Shown here: positions 34,509 through 48,620 of the stretch, piece by piece
Layout of the letters: every line of letters starts with the position of its first letter
Position numbering within the stretch: position 1 is the stretch's first letter
Notes under the pieces: generated by a model
Seen by the model: only the letters and a program-made list of their open reading frames with translations
What the model was told of the DNA's origin: nothing
Databases searched by the model: none
Position numbers and translations under genes: made by a program
Assembly: GCF_037094685.1 (NCBI RefSeq)
Contig: NZ_CP146614.1
Span: forward strand, 3,596,001 to 3,660,000
Direction of reading: 5' to 3'
Origin: Massilia sp. METH4
Lineage (GTDB): Bacteria; Pseudomonadota; Gammaproteobacteria; Burkholderiales; Burkholderiaceae_D
Length of the DNA: 64,000 nt

Positions 34509-34557
34509 CGGGCTTTCCTAAGTAAGTTGAACGCTGGCGGCGAAAGGGTTGCGTCCC

Positions 34558-35586
34558 TCAGGGTTTGCCTCCAGTTGTACTGCGTAAAAACGGGCCGATC
34601 TTCTCAAGTGGCAGGATCATCTGCGCCGCGTCGAGTTCGGCAGCCGCGCGCGGCATGCCGTACACGGCGCTGGTTGCCTGGTCTTGCGCCACCGTGGTCT
34701 TGCCGGCACGCCGCATGGCCAGCAAGCCTTCGCCGCCGTCGCGGCCCATGCCGGTCAGCAGGATGCCGACCGCGTCGTCACGCCAGTGCCGTGCCACGCA
34801 ACGGAAGAATACGTCGACCGACGGGCGGTAGGCATAATCCTTCGGCACCGCATCGTAACCCAGTTGGTGATTTTCATCCAGTACCAGATGGTCATTGCTC
34901 TTCGCTATCATGACGGTACCGCCCATCAGCGCATCACCATGTTCGATCGGCCGCACGGGCATGGTCAACTGGTCGCCCAGCCATTTCGCGAAGTGGTCGG
35001 CAAAGTTCTCGTCGATATGCTGCACCACCACGATCGTACAGTCGGGCGGCGCCTGCCAGCCGGCCAGGATGCGGGCTACCGCGACCGGGCCGCCGGTCGA
35101 GGCGCCAATTGCCACCAATGTACGCACCCCCGGTACAACGCGCTCGACCGCCGTGGCGGCGGTGCGTGGCTGCAGGCCCTGGATGCCACCGCTGTGCCGG
35201 ATCAGCTTTTCCATCGTGCGCAGCTTGGCCAGCAACTGGGCGGCGCCCTCGTCGTGGCCCGGGATGAGGATCGGCGTGGCCGTCACGTCCAGCGCGCCGG
35301 CGCCCAGCGCGCGGAACACCTGGTTCACGCTGTCCTGCGGGCGGCCCGTCACCACCAGGATCGCGCATGGCGATTCGGCCATGATGCGCCGGGTCGCTTC
35401 CACGCCATCGAGTTCCGGCATGTTCAAGTCCATCAGCACCAGGTCGGGGCGGTTGTCGGCGCACATGCGCACGGCCTCCAGGCCGGTGCGGGCGATCCAC
35501 AGCACCTGGTGCAGCTTGGTACCGGCGATCACGCGGCGCAAGGCCTCGGCCGCCATCGCGACATCGTTGGCAATCCCGATCTTCAT
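34558..35586 (-). CDS. wspF: WspF, CheB-type methylesterase
   Basis: A 342-residue protein with a receiver domain (D53 in VLMDLNMPELDG) and a CheB esterase domain. The catalytic triad segments are visible: Ser in AIGASTGGP, His in VVVQHIDE, and Asp in LTGMGRDGGEG. It removes methyl groups from WspA to reset signalling; loss of WspF in Pseudomonas gives constitutive WspR activation. ATGA overlap with the end of wspE. Confidence 0.95.
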   Translation of the reverse strand: MKIGIANDVAMAAEALRRVIAGTKLHQVLWIARTGLEAVRMCADNRPDLVLMDLNMPELDGVEATRRIMAESPCAILVVTGRPQDSVNQVFRALGAGALDVTATPILIPGHDEGAAQLLAKLRTMEKLIRHSGGIQGLQPRTAATAVERVVPGVRTLVAIGASTGGPVAVARILAGWQAPPDCTIVVVQHIDENFADHFAKWLGDQLTMPVRPIEHGDALMGGTVMIAKSNDHLVLDENHQLGYDAVPKDYAYRPSVDVFFRCVARHWRDDAVGILLTGMGRDGGEGLLAMRRAGKTTVAQDQATSAVYGMPRAAAELDAAQMILPLEKIGPFLRSTTGGKP

Positions 35587-37868
35587 CGATATGCGTCCCC
35601 GACCAGGTCCGCGACCGCGTCCAGCAGTGTCTCGTCATGGAAACTGCCCTTGGTCAGGTAGTAGTCGGCACCGGCGGCCAGGCCGCGCGCACGGTCTTCC
35701 GGCCGGTCCTTGTAGGACACGATCATCACGGGCAAAGTATGCAAGTGCGGATCCCTCTTGATCAGGTTGACGAGTTCGATGCCGTCCATGCGGGGCATGT
35801 CGACGTCGGTGATGACCAGGTCGTAATCACCGGAACGGGCGGCGTTCCAGCCATCCATGCCGTCGACGGCGATGTCGACCTCGAAGCCGCGTCCCGTCAA
35901 CAGCTTGCGCTCCATCTCGCGCACCGTCAGCGAATCGTCGACGACGAGGATACGCTTCATTCTACGCCGTGCCGCGCCATCGGCGCGCGCCAATTGCTGC
36001 AATCCTCCTTCGGCCAGCAATTTATCGATCGACATGAGCAGGTCGGACACGTCGAGGATCAGCACCGGCTCGCCATCGTTCAACAGGGCGGCGGCGGCCA
36101 CGTCGCGCAGCTTGCCGAAAACGGGATCGAGGCTGTGCACGGCCAGGCTGTGCTCCCCCCGTATCGCGTCGACCACGAGACCATAGCGGTGCGTGCCCGT
36201 ACCGACCATGATTACCGGCAGCAGTTCCTGGTGCGTCGTCTCGCCCAGTTGCAGCACCTGCGCGGCCGAGACCAGTCCGACGTTGTCGCCCTCGTATTCG
36301 AAGAACTGCTTGCTTTCCAGCGTGTGGACGGCCTCGCGCGGCACCTGCAGCACGCGCTCCACCTTCACGATCGGCAACGCGTAGGCCTCGCCGCCGACAT
36401 CCACCACCAGCGAGCGCACGATCGATTGCGTCAGGGGCAGGGTGATGTGGGTATGGAAGCCGCGGCCCGGCTGCGATTCCAGCCGCACGGTGCCGTTCTG
36501 TTGTCGGATGCTGTCGTGCACGATGTCCAGGCCCACGCCGCGGCCGGAGATTTCCGTCACCTCCGCCTTCAGGCTGAACGCCGGCAGGAACAGGAACTGC
36601 ATCAGCTCCGCATGCGACATCGTGTCGGCCATCGCCTGCGTGGCCATGCGGCGCGCCACCACGGCGGCGCGGATGCGCTCCGGGTCCACGCCTGCGCCAT
36701 CGTCATGGATCTCGATATTGAGCATGCCGGCCCGGTGCCGCGCCTCGAGCACGATGGTGCCGTGCGGCGCCTTGCCGGCCCTTGCGCGCGCGTCCGGGGC
36801 CTCGATGCCGTGATCGACGGCATTGCGCAGCATGTGGTTCAGGGGGCTTTCGATGCGGGCCAGGATATCGCGGTCCACCAGCGTCTCCTCGCCGCGGATA
36901 TCCAGCCGCACGTCCTTGCCCAGGCTGCGCGCCAGGTCGCGCACCATGCGCGGGAAGTGGTGCACGCCGTCGCGGAACGGGCGCATGCGCAGTGCCAGCA
37001 CTTCATCGACCAAGCCCTGGGCCACGTTCAGCAACCGGCGTTCGTACTGCTCCATGTCGGCCACGTGGCCCAGGATGAACTGCTTCAGCGGCTGCCCGCG
37101 GTGCAGCACCTGGGCGGCCTTTTCGCGCAGCACCGGGTCGCCGTTGCGGCCGATCGCCTCCTGAAGGTCGTCGAGCGCGGCGAACAGCGCCGCTTGCTGG
37201 CGCTTGTAGCGCTGCATGGCCTGGATCAGCGGCTGCATCTGGTGCGCGGCGATGCGGGTTTCGCCGGCCAGCGACAGCAGCCGGTCCGACTGCACGCCGG
37301 GCCTGCCGCCGCGGGGCACCGTCGTGTCCTGGGAGGGCGCCGGCTCCGGCGCCGCCAGCTGGGACGGCTCAGGCATGACCGGGGCGGCGACCTCGGGCCC
37401 GGGGGCTGGCATAGGCGTCGGCATGGGCGCGGGTGCCGTCGCGGGCGCCTGGGCCACCGGCTCCGGCAGGAAGGCGATGCCACGGATCGCGTCCATCGTG
37501 CCACGGATCGTGTCGCCGCGCGTCGCCAGCCAGTCCTGCAAGCCGCTTTCCTGCAGGTTGGCGCACTGCACGATCAGGTCGACACCGGCCAGCAGCACGT
37601 CCACGCGGTTCGGAGTCAACTTCAACAGGCCGTGCTGGGCGGCGATGAACGCGTCTTCCATGCCGTGCGCCAGTTGCACGATCACGTCCAGGCCCACGAT
37701 TGCCGCGGCGCCCTTGATGGAGTGGGCCGCGCGCATCATCGCTTCGAGCGCGGCCGGGTCGGCATCGCGCTCCAGCGCCAGCAAGCCATCCGTCAGCATC
37801 TGCGTCTGGCTCTCCGCCTCCATGCGGAACAGCTCCAGCATCGAGAACTGGGACAGGTCGTCGCTCAT
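35583..37868 (-). CDS. wspE: WspE, CheA-REC hybrid histidine kinase
   Basis: A 761-residue protein. The Hpt domain carries the phosphorylated His (H49 in RAAHSIKGAA). A Pro-rich linker precedes the CheA dimerisation and kinase core (HMLRNAVDHGIE, DDGAGVD, GRGVGLDIV), then the CheW-like domain, and a C-terminal receiver with D688 in VITDVDMPRMDG. The open frame extends upstream of 37868, but ATG 37868 overlaps the wspD stop as ATGA and begins a typical Hpt. It passes phosphate to WspR and WspF. Confidence 0.95.
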   Translation of the reverse strand: MSDDLSQFSMLELFRMEAESQTQMLTDGLLALERDADPAALEAMMRAAHSIKGAAAIVGLDVIVQLAHGMEDAFIAAQHGLLKLTPNRVDVLLAGVDLIVQCANLQESGLQDWLATRGDTIRGTMDAIRGIAFLPEPVAQAPATAPAPMPTPMPAPGPEVAAPVMPEPSQLAAPEPAPSQDTTVPRGGRPGVQSDRLLSLAGETRIAAHQMQPLIQAMQRYKRQQAALFAALDDLQEAIGRNGDPVLREKAAQVLHRGQPLKQFILGHVADMEQYERRLLNVAQGLVDEVLALRMRPFRDGVHHFPRMVRDLARSLGKDVRLDIRGEETLVDRDILARIESPLNHMLRNAVDHGIEAPDARARAGKAPHGTIVLEARHRAGMLNIEIHDDGAGVDPERIRAAVVARRMATQAMADTMSHAELMQFLFLPAFSLKAEVTEISGRGVGLDIVHDSIRQQNGTVRLESQPGRGFHTHITLPLTQSIVRSLVVDVGGEAYALPIVKVERVLQVPREAVHTLESKQFFEYEGDNVGLVSAAQVLQLGETTHQELLPVIMVGTGTHRYGLVVDAIRGEHSLAVHSLDPVFGKLRDVAAAALLNDGEPVLILDVSDLLMSIDKLLAEGGLQQLARADGAARRRMKRILVVDDSLTVREMERKLLTGRGFEVDIAVDGMDGWNAARSGDYDLVITDVDMPRMDGIELVNLIKRDPHLHTLPVMIVSYKDRPEDRARGLAAGADYYLTKGSFHDETLLDAVADLVGDAYR

Positions 37869-38449
37869 CGCAATGCCCTCGCCAGTTGCGGGCCCAGCAT
37901 CGCGGCGTCCAGCAAGCCGATGCGCAGGTCGCCTTCCGCCAGCACGCCCGACAGGTAGCGCTGCACACCCTTGTTGATCGTCGCGGCGGGGGCCTGTACA
38001 CGCGTGCCGGCATAGCGCACGATGCCGTGCAGGTCGGCCACCGGCAGCGCATACGCGCGGCTTTCCCACTGCACCAGCAGGAGCCGCGCGAAGGTGTGGC
38101 GGCTGGCGCGCGCGCTGCCGCCGCCGGCGTCGATGTCCAGCAGGTCGGCCAGCGCGACGCATGGATACAGTTGCCCGCCCACGTTGACGACGCCGCGCAT
38201 GCCGCGCGCGGTCCGGTGCGGCACCCTGTGCGGCGTTGCATGGGGAGCGACGCGCAGCAACATCGCCGTGGGCAGCGCCAGCCACTCGGCGCCGACACGG
38301 AATGCCACCGCCGACGCGTCGGCCAGCTCCGCCGTGGCAAGGGGGGCGCGGAAATGCTCGGCCCACTCGTGCAAATAGGCGTCGTCGACCGCACGGCCCG
38401 CCCTGCTGGCACGATGCGCGCGATCTTCCGGTAATGTGACTTTGCTCAT
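37865..38449 (-). CDS. wspD: WspD, CheW-type coupling protein
   Basis: A 194-residue CheW-domain protein with a longer N-terminal extension (about 60 residues) than WspB. CheW motifs include FRVGAEWLALP, GMRGVVNVGGQLYPCVALAD, and LLLVQWESRAYALPVADLHG. In Wsp it links receptor WspA to kinase WspE. It starts 10 bp after wspC ends and overlaps wspE by four bases. Confidence 0.92.
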   Translation of the reverse strand: MSKVTLPEDRAHRASRAGRAVDDAYLHEWAEHFRAPLATAELADASAVAFRVGAEWLALPTAMLLRVAPHATPHRVPHRTARGMRGVVNVGGQLYPCVALADLLDIDAGGGSARASRHTFARLLLVQWESRAYALPVADLHGIVRYAGTRVQAPAATINKGVQRYLSGVLAEGDLRIGLLDAAMLGPQLARALR

Positions 38450-38459
38450 CTTTCCTTAC

Positions 38460-39788
38460 TCATGATTGGGCCCTCGCTCTATCGCCGCCCACGTTGGCCT
38501 GGCGCCGGCGCCATACGCGGGCGGCGCGCTCGCGCAGATTGTCCTGTACCGCCGTGTCGCCCTGCCGGCCGGCCAGCAATGCCAGGTGGCAGAGCGCCTC
38601 GTAATGGTCGGGTTCCAGGTAGATGCAGCGCCGCAGGTGCGCCTGCGCTTCCTGGGGTGCCGCGTCCTCGGTGAGCAGTCCCAGCAGGAACCAGGCGCCG
38701 GCATTGTCCGGCTCCCGCGCCACCAGGGCGCGGCAGATCGCCTCGGCCTCCGGCCGCTGGCCAAGGTCGGCCAGGCGGGCCGCTTCCTCGAGCGGCGCCG
38801 CCCGGACAGCGCCGGCGGTTGCCGGCGGCGGTGGCGCCGTGCGCGCAGGGCGTGGCGCAGGCGCTACCGAGGGGGCAGGCGCGGGCGCGGACGCCTGCGC
38901 GACCGTGCGCGGCACGGCGCGGCGCTCGCGCAGCGCGCCTTCCTGCGGTGGAACGCGGCGGCGTTCGGCGACCGACTCGTTCATCGGCAGCGGCAGGCGC
39001 GCGTATGGGCCGTCGGGCGGTGCTCCATCCTTGCGCAGCGCGAAGGCCTGGCGGTAGGGCAGCGTCGTGAAGCCGTTCTGCACGAAGGACGGTACTTCGG
39101 CGTAGCCCGCCAGCAGCACGCCGTCGTCGGCCAGCAGGGCGGCAAGCCGCGCGATCGCGGCGGCCGTGGTGGGCGCATCGAAATAAATCAGCAGGTTGCG
39201 GCAAAAGATCACGTCGTAGCTGCGCGGCGGCGCCAGGTCGCTCGTCAGCAGGTTGCCCTGGCGGAAGCGCACGCGGCGGCGCAAGGCGGGATCGATACGG
39301 TACAGGTTATCCCCTTCATGCGTGAAGTGGCGGTCGCGAAAGCCGAGATCCTTGCCGCGAAACGCGTTGCGGCCGTACAGCCCCTCCTGGGCACGCGCAA
39401 TGCAGGCAGTGGACAGGTCGACGGCATCGATCGCGAATGCCGCCGGCGACACGCCGGCATCGACCAGCGCCATCGCCAGCGTGTACGGCTCTTCGCCGCC
39501 GGCACAGGGGATCGACAGCATGCGCAGCAGCTGCCGCTCACCGGCCGCCAGCCGCCGCTGCGTGTACGCCGCGGCCACGGCGAACGCCTGCGGGTCGCGG
39601 AACAGCCACGATTCCGGCACCACCACCAGCTCGACCAGCGCGGCAAGCTCCGTGTCGTCGACGGTTTTCTCGTACTCCGCGCGGTCGGCGATGCCGTTGG
39701 CGCCCATCCGGCTGCGCACCGCCCGCTCGACGGTTTCAGGGCCGAGATTCAGCCCCGTGGCCGCGCGCAGCCGCTGCAGCGTGTTCAT
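38460..39788 (-). CDS. wspC: WspC, CheR-type methyltransferase with TPR tail
   Basis: A 442-residue protein. The CheR methyltransferase domain occupies about residues 1-270, with VVPESWLFRDP, SIPCAGGEEPYTLAM (SAM-binding), and DVIFCRNLLIYFD. A Pro/Ala linker and a C-terminal TPR-like region (about 355-430) follow. It methylates WspA. ATG 39788 overlaps the wspB stop as ATGA; the frame upstream of this point is shadow sequence of wspB. Confidence 0.93.
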   Translation of the reverse strand: MNTLQRLRAATGLNLGPETVERAVRSRMGANGIADRAEYEKTVDDTELAALVELVVVPESWLFRDPQAFAVAAAYTQRRLAAGERQLLRMLSIPCAGGEEPYTLAMALVDAGVSPAAFAIDAVDLSTACIARAQEGLYGRNAFRGKDLGFRDRHFTHEGDNLYRIDPALRRRVRFRQGNLLTSDLAPPRSYDVIFCRNLLIYFDAPTTAAAIARLAALLADDGVLLAGYAEVPSFVQNGFTTLPYRQAFALRKDGAPPDGPYARLPLPMNESVAERRRVPPQEGALRERRAVPRTVAQASAPAPAPSVAPAPRPARTAPPPPATAGAVRAAPLEEAARLADLGQRPEAEAICRALVAREPDNAGAWFLLGLLTEDAAPQEAQAHLRRCIYLEPDHYEALCHLALLAGRQGDTAVQDNLRERAARVWRRRQANVGGDRARAQS

Positions 39789-40237
39789 GGCGGCGGGTCC
39801 TGGAACAGCAGGGCGCGCAGCGTGTCCGGCAGCATGCGGTCCGGCTCGACCAGTTGCACGATGCCGTGCATGTCGCTGGCCACCCGGCCGAGGAAGGGGG
39901 CGGCCAGCACTCCGGCCGGTGCCAGCGCGGCATCGGCCACGTCCTGAACGCCCTGTACGCGCTCCATCACCAGGCCAAGCGGATGCACGACGCCGGCTGA
40001 CGCGGTGTAATCGACCAGCACGATGCGCGTGTCGGCCCGCCGCGCGGCGCCATCCCGGCCGGCGAGGCGGCTGACATCGATCACCGGAATGCTGCTGCCG
40101 TGCAGGTTCATCAGCCCGGCCACCTGGTCCGGCGCGCCTGGCACGGCCTTCAGCGTCATTAGCGGCAGCACGCGCCGGATGCATGCGAGCGGAAGGCCGT
40201 AGCGGTCAGCGCCGATGTGAAAGACCAGGACCTTCAT
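39785..40237 (-). CDS. wspB: WspB, CheW-type coupling protein
   Basis: A 150-residue single CheW domain: MKVLVFHIGADRYGLPLACI, then PDQVAGLMNLHGSSIPVIDV, and a C-terminal LAAPFLGRVASDMHGIVQLV. It couples the receptor to the kinase. It sits 10 bp after wspA in the same operon. Confidence 0.92.
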   Translation of the reverse strand: MKVLVFHIGADRYGLPLACIRRVLPLMTLKAVPGAPDQVAGLMNLHGSSIPVIDVSRLAGRDGAARRADTRIVLVDYTASAGVVHPLGLVMERVQGVQDVADAALAPAGVLAAPFLGRVASDMHGIVQLVEPDRMLPDTLRALLFQDPPP

Positions 40238-40247
40238 GGCCGGCAGT

Positions 40248-42062
40248 TCAGACGTTGACCGCGAACGTGGCCACGGAGGTCTGCAGGTCGCTGGCTGCGT
40301 ATTGCAGCTGGTGCACGGCCTCGCTGGTGGCCTTCAGCGATTCCACCGTCTGCTGGGTCGCGTCGTTCAGCTGCATCATCGTTTCCGAGATCTGCTGCGC
40401 GCCCACGGCTTGCGCTTGCATGCCCTGCAGGACCGCGTCGAACTGAGGCGCGAGCTTGCGCACCTGGTCCATCATGCTGGAGAGGTGTTCGGTCACGGCA
40501 CGCACCTCGCCCACGTTGCGGCGTATCTCCTCGGAGAACTTGTCCATGCCCATCACGCTGGCCGACACGGCGGACTGCATTTCCTTGAGCATCTGTTCGA
40601 TATCCCAGGTCGACACCGAGGTCTGGTCCGCCAGGCGGCGGATCTCGGTGGCGACGACGGCAAAGCCGCGGCCCGCCTCGCCGGCCTTCTCGGCCTCGAT
40701 CGCGGCATTGAGCGACAGGATATTGGTCTGGTCCGCCACCTTGGTGATCGTGGTCAGCACGCTGTTGATGTTCGACGCCTTCTCGGACAACGCGGCCAGC
40801 TTGGCATTGATCGAATCGGTGGCCGAGACCATGTTCTGCATCGTCGCATCCATGCGGCGCAGGTTTTCCTGCGCCTCGGCGGTGGCCGAGGTGGTGTAGT
40901 CCGCCACCGCCGTGGCGTCTTCCATCGTCTTCAACAGTTGCGACGTGTTCGACGAGATTTCCTTCGTGGTCGACAGCACCTCGACGCTGGTCTGCGCCTG
41001 CTCGACGCCCGTGGCTTCCTGCTGCTTGGCCGATGCGGCGATCTCCGTGGCCGACGTGGTCACCTGGATGCCCGCCTTCTGCACATTGTTGAGCAACAGG
41101 CGCAGATTGTCGAACATGCGCGCCAGGCCGTGGCCCAGCTGGCCGATCGCGTCATTGCCGGTGACCTCGACCTTGCCGGTCAAATCGCCCGACGCGGCGC
41201 GCGACACGACAACCAGCAACGAATCGACCTTGGCGCGCAACTCGTCGGTGGCGGCCCGCTCGCGTTCGCGGCTGTCCTGGATCGATTGCGCCATGCGGTT
41301 GAATTCCTGGCCCACCTGGCCCAGTTCGTCGCGCGTGATGAGCTGCACCCGCGCGCCCTGGTCGCCGGAGGCCACGCGGCTGACCACGCTGGTCAGGCTG
41401 GTCAGCGGTCCCATGATGGCGCGCGTCAGGGCCCACACAACCAGCATGCCCAGCAGGACCGACACCGCGCCCCCGCCCAGGAGCACCAGATTCATATCGC
41501 GGCGTAACTCCGTGGCGGCATCCGACCGTTCGGCCAGCAGCGCGTTCTCTTCCTTGCGTGCTTCCGCCAGCAGGGCGTGTACTCCGGAAATGACGGGGCT
41601 GGCTTCCTGGAACTGGGGCATCTTGCCGATCGTATCGGCGGCGCCCGGCGTATTGCCCAGCTGCTCGCGCAGTGCCGTTTGCGGCTCGAGCACGTCGCGT
41701 ACCCAGCTGAGCGTCATGTTTTCCAGCCTGGCCGCGCGTGCTGCCTGGGCCGGATTGTCCACGACGAGTTTCTGCAGCGTGGTGATGGTTGCGGGCAATT
41801 GTGCAACCGCTTCGCGGGTCTTCGCGAGGCGCGCCGGCGTGCCGGTCAGGTAGTAGCCGCGCGCTTCGACCTGTACTTCGACGACGGCAAGGCTGACCCG
41901 GTCGATCGCGTTCACCACTTGCATGGTATGCCGGTCCCACTCGTTGGCTGCGCGCAGTTTCGCGAAATTGTTATAGGCAATCACCAGCAACACCAGGATG
42001 ATGGCGAGGATAGTGCCGAAGCCGGCGTACAGCTTGTTCTTGATGCTCATGTTCTGGATCAT
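40248..42062 (-). CDS. wspA: WspA, methyl-accepting chemoreceptor
   Basis: A 604-residue receptor with TM1 at about residues 10-29 ([20 protein letters not shown]), a helical periplasmic sensor of ~150 residues, and TM2 near 187-205 ([20 protein letters not shown]). HAMP and the long coiled-coil signalling domain with its hairpin tip ([20 protein letters not shown]) follow. There is no C-terminal CheR/CheB-tethering pentapeptide; the end is VATFAVNV. It senses surface contact or envelope stress in Pseudomonas. It is the first gene of the wsp operon. Confidence 0.94.
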   Translation of the reverse strand: MIQNMSIKNKLYAGFGTILAIILVLLVIAYNNFAKLRAANEWDRHTMQVVNAIDRVSLAVVEVQVEARGYYLTGTPARLAKTREAVAQLPATITTLQKLVVDNPAQAARAARLENMTLSWVRDVLEPQTALREQLGNTPGAADTIGKMPQFQEASPVISGVHALLAEARKEENALLAERSDAATELRRDMNLVLLGGGAVSVLLGMLVVWALTRAIMGPLTSLTSVVSRVASGDQGARVQLITRDELGQVGQEFNRMAQSIQDSRERERAATDELRAKVDSLLVVVSRAASGDLTGKVEVTGNDAIGQLGHGLARMFDNLRLLLNNVQKAGIQVTTSATEIAASAKQQEATGVEQAQTSVEVLSTTKEISSNTSQLLKTMEDATAVADYTTSATAEAQENLRRMDATMQNMVSATDSINAKLAALSEKASNINSVLTTITKVADQTNILSLNAAIEAEKAGEAGRGFAVVATEIRRLADQTSVSTWDIEQMLKEMQSAVSASVMGMDKFSEEIRRNVGEVRAVTEHLSSMMDQVRKLAPQFDAVLQGMQAQAVGAQQISETMMQLNDATQQTVESLKATSEAVHQLQYAASDLQTSVATFAVNV

Positions 42063-42128
42063 CTCGGTCGCATCCGAAGAGTTCGTGTCGTGGGCAATGT
42101 ATCACTTTCCGCGCTGGGCGGAAGTAAA

Positions 42129-42152
42129 AAGGGCTGCCGTGCGGCAGCCCTT
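42129..42152 (-). terminator. argG terminator
   Basis: AGGGCTGCCG and CGGCAGCCCT form a 10-bp stem. On the minus strand it is followed by TTTTT, just past the argG stop, and it separates argG from wspA. Confidence 0.8.
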
Positions 42153-42170
42153 GTTTCCCGTAGGTGATAC

Positions 42171-43403
<1,233 letters not shown>

Positions 43404-43421
43404 TTCAAATTTCCAGTCGCT

Positions 43422-43817
43422 TCAAACAGGGTCGTGGCATACCGTTTCGATGTTGTGCCCGTCCGGGTCCAGCACGAAGGCGCCATAGTAGTTGGGGTGA
43501 TAGTGGGCACGGATGCCGGGGGCTCCGTTGTCGCGCCCGCCCGCCGCCAGCGCCGCCGCGTGAAACGCGTCGACCAGCGCGCGGCTGTCCACGCGCAGGG
43601 CCACGTGGACGGGGCTGATTGCCTTGTCATCCGATTTCGCTTCCGAGATCCAGAAGTCCGGCTTCGGCGCGATGCCGAAGCCCGCCACGCGAACCGTGCC
43701 CGTGATCTCCGGGCCCAGCTCCATCAGCATGGCATGGCCGATCGGTGCCAGCGCCTTCTCGTAGAACGCGCGGCTGTTCGAAAAATCGGTGACGATGATT
43801 CCAACATGGTCGATCAT
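43422..43817 (-). CDS. VOC-family (glyoxalase-fold) protein
   Basis: A 131-residue protein of the vicinal-oxygen-chelate fold: MIDHVGIIVTDFSNSRAFYE at the N-terminus, HVALRVDSRALVDAFHAAAL in the middle, and YYGAFVLDPDGHNIE at the C-terminus, carrying His/Glu residues of a potential metal site. The substrate is not predictable. It lies between argF and argG, 16 bp after argF, so it is co-transcribed with arginine genes. Confidence 0.88.
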   Translation of the reverse strand: MIDHVGIIVTDFSNSRAFYEKALAPIGHAMLMELGPEITGTVRVAGFGIAPKPDFWISEAKSDDKAISPVHVALRVDSRALVDAFHAAALAAGGRDNGAPGIRAHYHPNYYGAFVLDPDGHNIETVCHDPV

Positions 43818-43833
43818 GGCAGGCTTTCGCAGT

Positions 43834-44760
43834 TCATTTGCCGTCGAGGCGGCCCAGCAGCAGGTATTCGATCAGCGCCTTCTGGATGTGCAGGCGGTTT
43901 TCCGCCTCGTCCCACACCACCGATTGCGGGCCATCGATGACTTCGGCCGAGACTTCCTCGCCGCGGTGGGCGGGCAGGCAGTGCATGAACAGCGCATCGG
44001 GCGCGGCACGCGCCATCTTCGCGCTGTCGACGATCCAGCCGTCGAAGGCTTTCAGACGGGCCGCGTTTTCCTCCTCGTAGCCCATGCTGGTCCACACGTC
44101 GGTGTTCACCAGGTGCGCGCCCTCGCAGGCATCCGACGGGTTGTCGAACAGCGTGAAGCGGTTGGTGGAGACCAGCGACATGTCCATGTCGTAGCCCTTC
44201 GGCGTGGACACGTTCATGTGGAAGCCGAACACCTCGGCCGCCTGCAGCCAGGAATACAGCATGTTGTTGGCATCGCCGATCCACGCCACCGTCTTGCCCG
44301 TAATGGGGCCGCGGTGCTCGTAGTACGTGAAGATGTCGGCGAAGACCTGGCAGGGATGGTGCTCGTTCGTGAGGCCGTTGATGACCGGCACCCGCGAATT
44401 GGCGGCGAAGCGCTCGATGATGTCCTGCCCGAACGTGCGCACCATGATGATGTCGCACATGCGGGACATCACCTGGCCGGCATCCTCGACCGGTTCGCCG
44501 CGGCCCAGCTGCGAGTCGCGGGTGTTCAGGTAGATCGCGGCGCCGCCCAGTTGATGCATGCCGGCCTCGAACGACAGGCGGGTGCGGGTGGAATTCTTTT
44601 CGAACACCATGACCAGCGTGCGGTCGATCAGCGGGTGGTAGATCTCGTAGTTCTTGAACTTGCGCTTGATGATGTGCGCGCGTTCGATCACGTATTCGTA
44701 TTCTTCGAGGGTGAAATCGGAAAACTGGAGATAATGCTTGATCGGTTTTTGCGTAGACAT
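43834..44760 (-). CDS. argF: ornithine carbamoyltransferase
   Basis: A 308-residue enzyme that forms citrulline from ornithine and carbamoyl phosphate. The carbamoyl-phosphate site FEKNSTRTR, the HPCQ motif in NEHHPCQVFAD, and the HCLPAHRGEEV loop are intact. ATG 44760 (MSTQKPIKHYLQF) gives the normal length; the upstream in-frame ATG would add 24 unrelated residues. It is first in an argF-VOC-argG operon. Confidence 0.97.
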   Translation of the reverse strand: MSTQKPIKHYLQFSDFTLEEYEYVIERAHIIKRKFKNYEIYHPLIDRTLVMVFEKNSTRTRLSFEAGMHQLGGAAIYLNTRDSQLGRGEPVEDAGQVMSRMCDIIMVRTFGQDIIERFAANSRVPVINGLTNEHHPCQVFADIFTYYEHRGPITGKTVAWIGDANNMLYSWLQAAEVFGFHMNVSTPKGYDMDMSLVSTNRFTLFDNPSDACEGAHLVNTDVWTSMGYEEENAARLKAFDGWIVDSAKMARAAPDALFMHCLPAHRGEEVSAEVIDGPQSVVWDEAENRLHIQKALIEYLLLGRLDGK

Positions 44761-44879
44761 ATTCACAACGGATTGGGCGGCGCGATGCTGCTGCACACTG
44801 TTATTCGACTCGATTGCCGGTATCCTGCGCATCGGCGTGGACAGCTTAACAAATTCATTATAAGGGGTTTTTCAGGGGG

Positions 44880-47714
<2,835 letters not shown>

Positions 47715-47723
47715 CGATGCCGG

Positions 47724-48620
47724 TCAGTACAGCGTTTGCGACGACTCGTGCAGCAATTGCCCGTACAGCTCGTGCCGCATCTTCGCGATCCGGCCTGAGC
47801 GCACGGCATCCAGCACGGCGCATTGCGGCTCCGACAGGTGCCGGCAGTTGTAGAACTTGCAGCCGCCCAGGTAGGGCTGGAAGTCGCGGAACGCGCGTTC
47901 CAGCATGCCTTCGCTCAGGTGGTACAGGCCGAATTCCTGGAAGCCGGGTGAGTCGATCACCGTCGCGTGACCGTCCAGGTGGTACAGGCGTGTAAACGTG
48001 GTGGTGTGCTTGCCGGTATCGAGCGCCGCCGAGATTTCGCGCGTGGCGATGTCGGCATCCGGCACCAGCAGGTTGATCAGCGAGGACTTGCCCATGCCGG
48101 ACTGCCCGATCAGGATCGTGGACTGGTTGGCCAGCAGCGGCGCCAGTTCGTCGACGGTTTCCTGCGGCCGGCCCTTGGCGGACACCTCGTGCACGGGATA
48201 GCCCATCGCCGTGTACACCTTCAGGCGCTCGCGTGCCTTGTCCAGGCCCTCGGTCACGTCCACCTTGTTGAGGATCAGCCGCGCGGCGATGCCCGCCGCC
48301 TCGGAGGCGACCAGGGCGCGCGACACCAGGTCGTCCGTGAAACTGGGCTCGGTGGCGACCACGATGAACAGCTGCGTCACGTTGGCCGCCAGCAGCTTCG
48401 ACTTGTACTGGTCGGAGCGGTACAGCAGCGTCTTGCGCTCCTGTATCTTGTCGATCACCGCCTGGTCGGGCGACGTGAGCGTGAGGTCGACGAAGTCGCC
48501 GACGGCCACATTGGTCTTCTTGCCGCGCGTGACGCATTGGAGGCGGGTGCCTTCCGCTTCGGCCAGGTAGTGGCGGCCGTGGGCCGCGATGATGATGCCG
48601 GTGCGCTGTTCCTTCTTCAT
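47724..48620 (-). CDS. rsgA: RsgA, 30S-maturation GTPase
   Basis: A 298-residue circularly permuted GTPase that acts in late 30S subunit assembly. An OB-fold N-terminus is followed by G4 ILNKVD, then the P-loop [10 protein letters not shown] and G3 DSPGFQEFG. The C-terminal zinc site is Cx5CxHx5C (CKFYNCRH onward to the last Cys). Full length. ATG 48620 overlaps the pterin dehydratase stop as ATGA. Confidence 0.96.
   Translation of the reverse strand: MKKEQRTGIIIAAHGRHYLAEAEGTRLQCVTRGKKTNVAVGDFVDLTLTSPDQAVIDKIQERKTLLYRSDQYKSKLLAANVTQLFIVVATEPSFTDDLVSRALVASEAAGIAARLILNKVDVTEGLDKARERLKVYTAMGYPVHEVSAKGRPQETVDELAPLLANQSTILIGQSGMGKSSLINLLVPDADIATREISAALDTGKHTTTFTRLYHLDGHATVIDSPGFQEFGLYHLSEGMLERAFRDFQPYLGGCKFYNCRHLSEPQCAVLDAVRSGRIAKMRHELYGQLLHESSQTLY

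Noticed and set aside
42063..42128. A promoter for wspA
   Set aside because: No pair of -35/-10 elements with acceptable spacing was convincing in this short interval.
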